Shown here: piece after piece, positions 59,742 to 64,000 of the stretch | How positions within the stretch are numbered: the stretch's first letter is position 1 | Layout: each line of letters begins with the position of its first letter | Origin: Calendula officinalis | Lineage: Eukaryota > Streptophyta > Magnoliopsida > Asterales > Asteraceae | Assembly: GCA_963853835.1 (NCBI GenBank) | Contig: OY970830.1 | Location: 55,358,515-55,422,514 of the forward strand | Length of the DNA: 64,000 nt | Reading direction: 5' to 3' | Program-made: the position numbers and the translations under genes | Notes under the pieces: model-generated | Told to the model about the DNA's origin: nothing | Database searches by the model: none | The model's input: the letters and a program-made list of their open reading frames with translations, nothing else

Positions 59742-60906
59742 CCTTTCCTCATGCCCACTCTCCTCCTTGGAGGACAACTCTTGGAGTCTGGGGTCTGACT
59801 CAATTGGTCCCCTGGTGTCGTTTTTGGAAAATCTTTTCCTTTTATATTTGGAGGAAATAGTTTGGCTTTTAGGTAGGTCTAACAAAGGGTGAAGAGTGGC
59901 ACCCTGAGGTTCTGTTTCATGTACCTGGGACACATTCAGGACATCATGTGGTGATGGAATTGGAGTGATTGGTAGGGATTGTATTTGGGTTTCAATATTT
60001 AGTGGATGAGTGGGTTGGGATTCAAGTGGTTGTCTTGATCCTTCTCTTTGAGGGGGATGATCATGGATCATGTTTGAAAACAAGGGTGTAACCCTTCCTG
60101 AAAATTTAAATTGCCTTCTCATATTTGAAAAAACCTTTTTAGTTAGAGAAGGTGGAAGATAAATTCCTTTAGTGATTGAAAGATCTTTGATTTCAGAATT
60201 AATTATGTGAGCAATAAACCTTGGAAACATTAAATATTTTGAAGAAGATAGGTTTGAAAGATCTTTGATTTCAGAATTAATTATGTGAGCAATAAACCTT
60301 GGAAACATTAAATATTTTGAAGAAGATAGGTTTCCAAGTATGCCATCAAAAATCATTTTAGAAAAAATGAATTCTTGATTTGTGGCCAAACAAACAACAG
60401 CAGAAGCTATTGTTTTATTGAACTCATTCCAAGAACTCTTTTTAGGAGAGATGTAATGTTGAATAGTGTGAACTAAAAATTTCCATTGAGGAGAAAGAAG
60501 TCCTTTTTGAAACGTTACAATATTTTACTTTCCTTCATACCCCATTTTTATTAAATTTTCAACAAGATCCTCCTTAGGGAGTATAGATATACCTGATGCA
60601 TCATTTAATTGTAGATGTTCTCTGATTGAGTGCTCTGTTATGATAATTGATTTTCCATCTACAGTGGATTTTATTTTTGGAACACTTTTTTCCTCTATCT
60701 TCTCTGCATTCTCTCAAAAGTTAACCAAGTGGCTTTCATAGATTTTTGGTTCCAATGTTAAAGCATATTTGATTTTTGAGTTTTGAGAAACAGAACAATT
60801 TCTCTGAAATCTTTTGTTCCATCAGGATTTCTTAGGAAGGCTACCATGTTATGAAATTCTGAAAATAGGAGTTCTGTAGATACGGACAGAGGTTTGATCA
60901 TGGCCA
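59742..60906 (-). pseudogene. E2 extra ORF, N-terminal half
   Basis: Starts ATG at 60906 (MAMIKPLSV), homologous to the E1 start at 6412. Conserved segments are FSEFHNM, NPDGTKDF, KGLLSPQWKFLVHTIQH, WNEFNKTIASAVVCL and RQFKFSGRVTPLF. Breaks: a frameshift near 60790, TGA near 60712, TAA near 60524. A perfect 78-bp tandem duplication (60178-60333) adds 26 residues in frame. It is followed by a Pro/Ser/Thr-rich linker and then the S2 insertion. Confidence 0.75.
60178..60333. repeat. perfect 78-bp tandem duplication in the E2 extra ORF
   Basis: 60178-60255 and 60256-60333 are identical and in frame. The unit encodes the conserved segment containing KYLMFPRFIAHIINSE. E1 has this segment once (about 5750-5830). 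Confidence 0.95.
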
Positions 60907-61194
60907 TCTTGAATCGAAATTGTTCTGATTGAGAGTGTTTGAAAGAAATTTCACCAGTGTTTTTGATTGTGTTTTAGAATTTTAAAGGTTAAACTTGTTA
61001 CTGGTTGTTGGTTTTGATCGATTTCAGACTTAGGGTTTATCGTAGGGTTTAGCAGATCGAGGTTTGGATAATACAAGATTAATTGATTTCTGCTATTTAG
61101 ATTTTCGAATTATCCTGCAAAAAGTCAGAAATGTCATTCGAATCATAGCATAACGACTATTTTCATGGGCGTTAGAATGGTAAATATATCGAAT

Positions 61195-61385
61195 TTCAGC
61201 AGAAACTACTGATCAGTAGTAACTAAGCACCAATAGTAGCATGAAATATCAGTAGTAACTGAGGTTTTATGCACAAACTAACAAATCAGTAGTAACTCAT
61301 TACTTTGATGAATGAGCAGTACTAATAGTAACATCAGAAATACAAAGAATCAGAAATAATGAATAAACCAGTAGAAAACACATAT
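61195..61385. repeat. CAGTAGTAA motif cluster in the E2 spacer
   Basis: Copies at about 61216, 61251 and 61288 with variants CAGTACTAA and CAATAGTAG, in the same location as in E1 (6690-6840). Confidence 0.75.
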
Positions 61386-61428
61386 TTTAAAATTTATTTA
61401 CATAAATATACATATTGAAATCTTTAAT

Positions 61429-62690
61429 TTAATTAATTAAAATCATTCCAATACTGCTAACCAAAAATGTAAATCTTCCTACATCAAATGCTATTGTAAA
61501 AAGATCTGCAAGTTGATTATCAGTACGAATTTTATTAACTCTTATTAATTTCTTTTCATTGCAATCTCTTATAAAGTGAAATTTGATTTCAATATGTTTG
61601 GTTTTTGAATGTTTGACTAGATTGTTCACAATACTTATGGCACTTTGGTTATCAATAAAGATGCGAGTTTTAAGAATATTCACACCAAACTCCATTATTT
61701 GATTCTGAATCCATAGTACTTGTGCACAACATGCAGATGCAGCCACATACTCTGCTTCTGCAGATGATGTTGATAAATTTGTTTGCTTCTTGCATTGTCA
61801 TGACACCAATCTTGATCCAAAGAATATACATCCACCAGTTGTTGACTTTCTATCCAAGCATTCTCAACCATAGTCACTATCAGTGTAAGCTGCTAATTCA
61901 AATGGCGAATCATTTGGATACCATAGTCCTAGTGATGATTTTCCCTTTAAATATCTGAAGATTCTTTTGATAGCCTGCAAGTGAAGTTCCTTTGGTCTTG
62001 CTTGATACCTGGCACATACACAAACACTATACATAATGTCAGGTCTAGATGAAGTTAAGTACATTAAAGAACCTATCATTGATCTATACAAGTGTTCATC
62101 TACATCCTCCCCCTCAATATCAGGATGTAGGTCTTTGTGAGTTTCCATTGGAGTGCTTGCACTCTTGCAGTCCTTCATTGCAAATTTCTCTAATATGTCT
62201 TTTACATATTTTGTTTGATTTATCAGAATTCCATCTGATCTTTTATTGACTTGATCATTGGACTCATTGAACACATTTTGAATTTGATCTGCATGAGTTC
62301 TTAAAATGCTTTGCACAGATGATCATTTGTAGATCCAAAGATGATATCATCTACATATATTTGAACTAGTATGATGTCATCTTTGACATTCTTTGTAAAT
62401 AGAGTTTTGTCAATGGCACCTCTTTGAAATTTGTTTTTCAACAAATATGATGATAGTGTGTCATACCAAGTTCTTGGTGCCTGATGCAGACCATAAAGAG
62501 CTTTGTCCAATTTGAACACATAATCACCATGGTCAGGATCTTCAAATCCTGGAGGTTGACAAACGTATACTTCTTCTTCTATTTTCCCATATAGGAATGC
62601 ACTCTTTACATGAGCATATACTTCATCATATTCTATCCCTTCTTCTTGAATGTATCCCTGAGCTACAAGTCTTGCTTTATTCTTGATCAC
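61429..62690 (-). pseudogene. pol: E2 pol: reverse transcriptase and RNase H, broken
   Basis: RT has VQIYVDDIIFGSTN, GFEDPDHGDYVFKLDKALYG and the RSMIGSLMYLTSSRPD block. RNase H has TDSDYG, SSAEAEYVAAS and DNQSAISIVNN. Breaks: TGA near 61866 and 61799, a frame change near 62305 and a small deletion near 62250 that removes residues present in E1. A deletion of about 80 bp near 62612 removes the start of the RT block that E1 still has (between QEEGI.YDEV and the CQPPGFEDP region). Confidence 0.85.
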
Positions 62691-63035
62691 TATCCCTCTT
62701 TCATATTTCTTGTTCCTAAAGATTCATCTTGTTCCAATGGCTCTTTTTCCTTTTGGAAGAGGTACAAGTGTCCAAATAGCTTTTAATTAGAATTGAAGAA
62801 GTTCTTCTTGCATTGCTTCAATCCAATTTGAATCTTTCATTGCTTGTTGAATTTTCTTAGGTTCCTCCTGAGATAGAAAGCATGCAAAAAGACACTCATT
62901 AGAAATTAAACTAATATTACAATTATTTGACGTGAATTTGCTTTTTGTCTGCATTTCTGATTTTACATCACTTAGGAACTTGGTCTATAGGATGGTTCTT
63001 TTGAGCTCTTGAGGTAGGAACTTTATCAACAACAA

Positions 63036-64000
63036 CTAGAATTTCCAGATTAGATTCATTGGACTCAGGAAATTGTGCATCAGACCAGTTATTTTCTTGA
63101 TTTTCATAATTTTCCTCATTGGTACTTTCATTAGTATTAACTTGATTTTCATTTGAAGTGTGATTTCAGTGTTAGTACTGGTGTCAGTATCGTTTATTTC
63201 AGCATCACCATTTAGGGTTTCTGAGTTCCTACTGGTGTCAGTATTATCACTTGTTTCAGTAGAGATTTGAGGTTCTAAGTTGTTACTGACATCAGTATTG
63301 TTTGTTTTATCAGAGTTACTATTGTCCTCAGTATTAACTTGAGGAGCAGTATTAACAATGATATATTTCAATGGATCTTGGTTGCCATTGGATGGTGATG
63401 AACCTTCTTTAGGTGGTTGATTGTTTGATCCACCTGCATTAAAGTCAAAACTGAAATCAAGAGATTTTGTTAGTGAGTCAATGTTAAATAACCAATCTGG
63501 GCCATTTCCTTTTTCATTCATAAGATTTTCATTAAAGGATACATCTGCACTTTCTTCAATGACCCTTAGTCTTTTGTTGAATACTCTGTTGGCTTTGCTT
63601 TGAGTTGAGTATCCCACAAAAATTTCATCATCTGCTTTGCAGTCAAACTTACCAATTTGTTCTCTTGTTATCAAAATAGTACATGGACATCCAAATGATT
63701 TAGAAAACTTATTGAAGGTTTTTTTATTAAAAAGTTCATAAGGAATCTGGAATTGAGGTTTAACTATTAATACTCTATTTTGAACATAACAAACAGTATT
63801 AACAGCTTCATCCCAAAACGTTATTGGTAATTTTGAATCTGCAAGCATGGATCTGGCTGCTTTCAATGATTGTTCTACTTCTTTTTTCAGCTGTACCATT
63901 TTGTTGAGGAGTTCTAGGAGAGCTGTACTGCCTGTCAATACCTTTAAGGTCACAAAAAGAGATTAGATTTTCATTTTTAAATTTTGTGCCATTGTCACAT
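63036..64000 (-). pseudogene. pol: E2 pol: integrase C-terminal region and spacer
   Basis: From the right edge: SMLADSKLPITFWDEAVNT, CYVQNRVLIVKPQFQIPYEL, FDCKADDEIFVGYSTQSK and FNKRLRVIEES, followed by a Ser/Asn/Thr-rich spacer with CAGTATTAAC-type motifs. The catalytic part of integrase would lie beyond 64000. A frame change occurs near 63900. A stretch at 62700-63035 keeps the SNWI..MQEE-type segment in pieces only. Confidence 0.85.

Larger units (their letters stand above)
35662..64000 (-). mobile_element. E2: second Sirevirus, interrupted and cut by the window edge
   Basis: The LTR start TGTCAGGATCGATTAAC at 35662 matches E1. The rest of the 3' LTR (to CCCAACA, 54427), the PPT, the extra ORF and pol follow in minus orientation after a large insertion (36149-54350). 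A solo LTR splits the extra ORF at 56874-59741. The 5' part of pol, gag and the 5' LTR lie beyond the window. E2 is related to, but clearly diverged from, E1. The probable left target duplication is ATATG (35657-35661). Confidence 0.9.

Overview
This is a plant nuclear window: AT-rich, with introns, dominated by nested transposable elements, and with one intact host gene. Sirevirus-type Ty1/copia elements with a long extra ORF, chromovirus Ty3/gypsy LTRs beginning TGTAACACC, Stowaway and Mutator-like MITEs, and Helitrons with PIF1-type helicase together indicate a eudicot. The Sirevirus extra ORF resembles ones I associate with Asteraceae, but that family assignment is inference. I see no tRNA or rRNA gene and no CRISPR array; this is not bacterial DNA.

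Layout. 1-2432: no gene; a Stowaway MITE with a second MITE inside it. 2433-13346: complete minus-strand Sirevirus (E1) with 514-bp LTRs, TSD CTTGG, PBS, PPT, decayed gag and pol, and a ~3.4-kb extra ORF between pol and the 3' LTR. 15503-18100: intact three-exon gene for a reversibly glycosylated polypeptide / UDP-arabinopyranose mutase (354 aa), with tandem repeats and a MITE in intron 1. 18101-25388: MITEs, a solo gypsy LTR, a nested foldback structure and a Mutator-like element. 25389-35494: three Helitrons. The first (H1, minus) carries pieces of a prefoldin subunit 3 gene and of a Toc34-like GTPase gene. The second (H2, minus) is a 578-bp non-autonomous element next to a long TA microsatellite. 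The third (H3, plus) carries two exons of a DEDD 3'-5' exonuclease gene in antisense and a broken helicase.

35662-64000: a second Sirevirus (E2, minus, running off the right edge). Its 3' LTR was hit by E3, a gag-only copia-type element (36149-54350, TSD ATCAG). E3 contains E4, a Tekay-like Ty3/gypsy chromovirus (39406-49488, TSD CTAAG). E4 contains E5, a 2.4-kb coding-free LTR element in the opposite orientation (43724-46142, TSD AGGAC). The E2 extra ORF is also split by a 2.87-kb solo LTR (56874-59741, TSD CCTTT). LTR-pair divergence by eye agrees with the nesting order: 2 differences in E5, clearly more in E4 and E3.

Functionally, only the RGP/UAM gene looks like a working host gene; it would supply UDP-arabinofuranose for cell-wall synthesis. 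Every autonomous element has stops or frameshifts. The most interesting signals are the large extra Sirevirus ORF with an open C-terminal module in both copies, the short CAGTAGTAA-type motif scattered through LTRs, spacers and coding sequence of both Sireviruses in several reading frames, and the host-gene fragments in the Helitrons.
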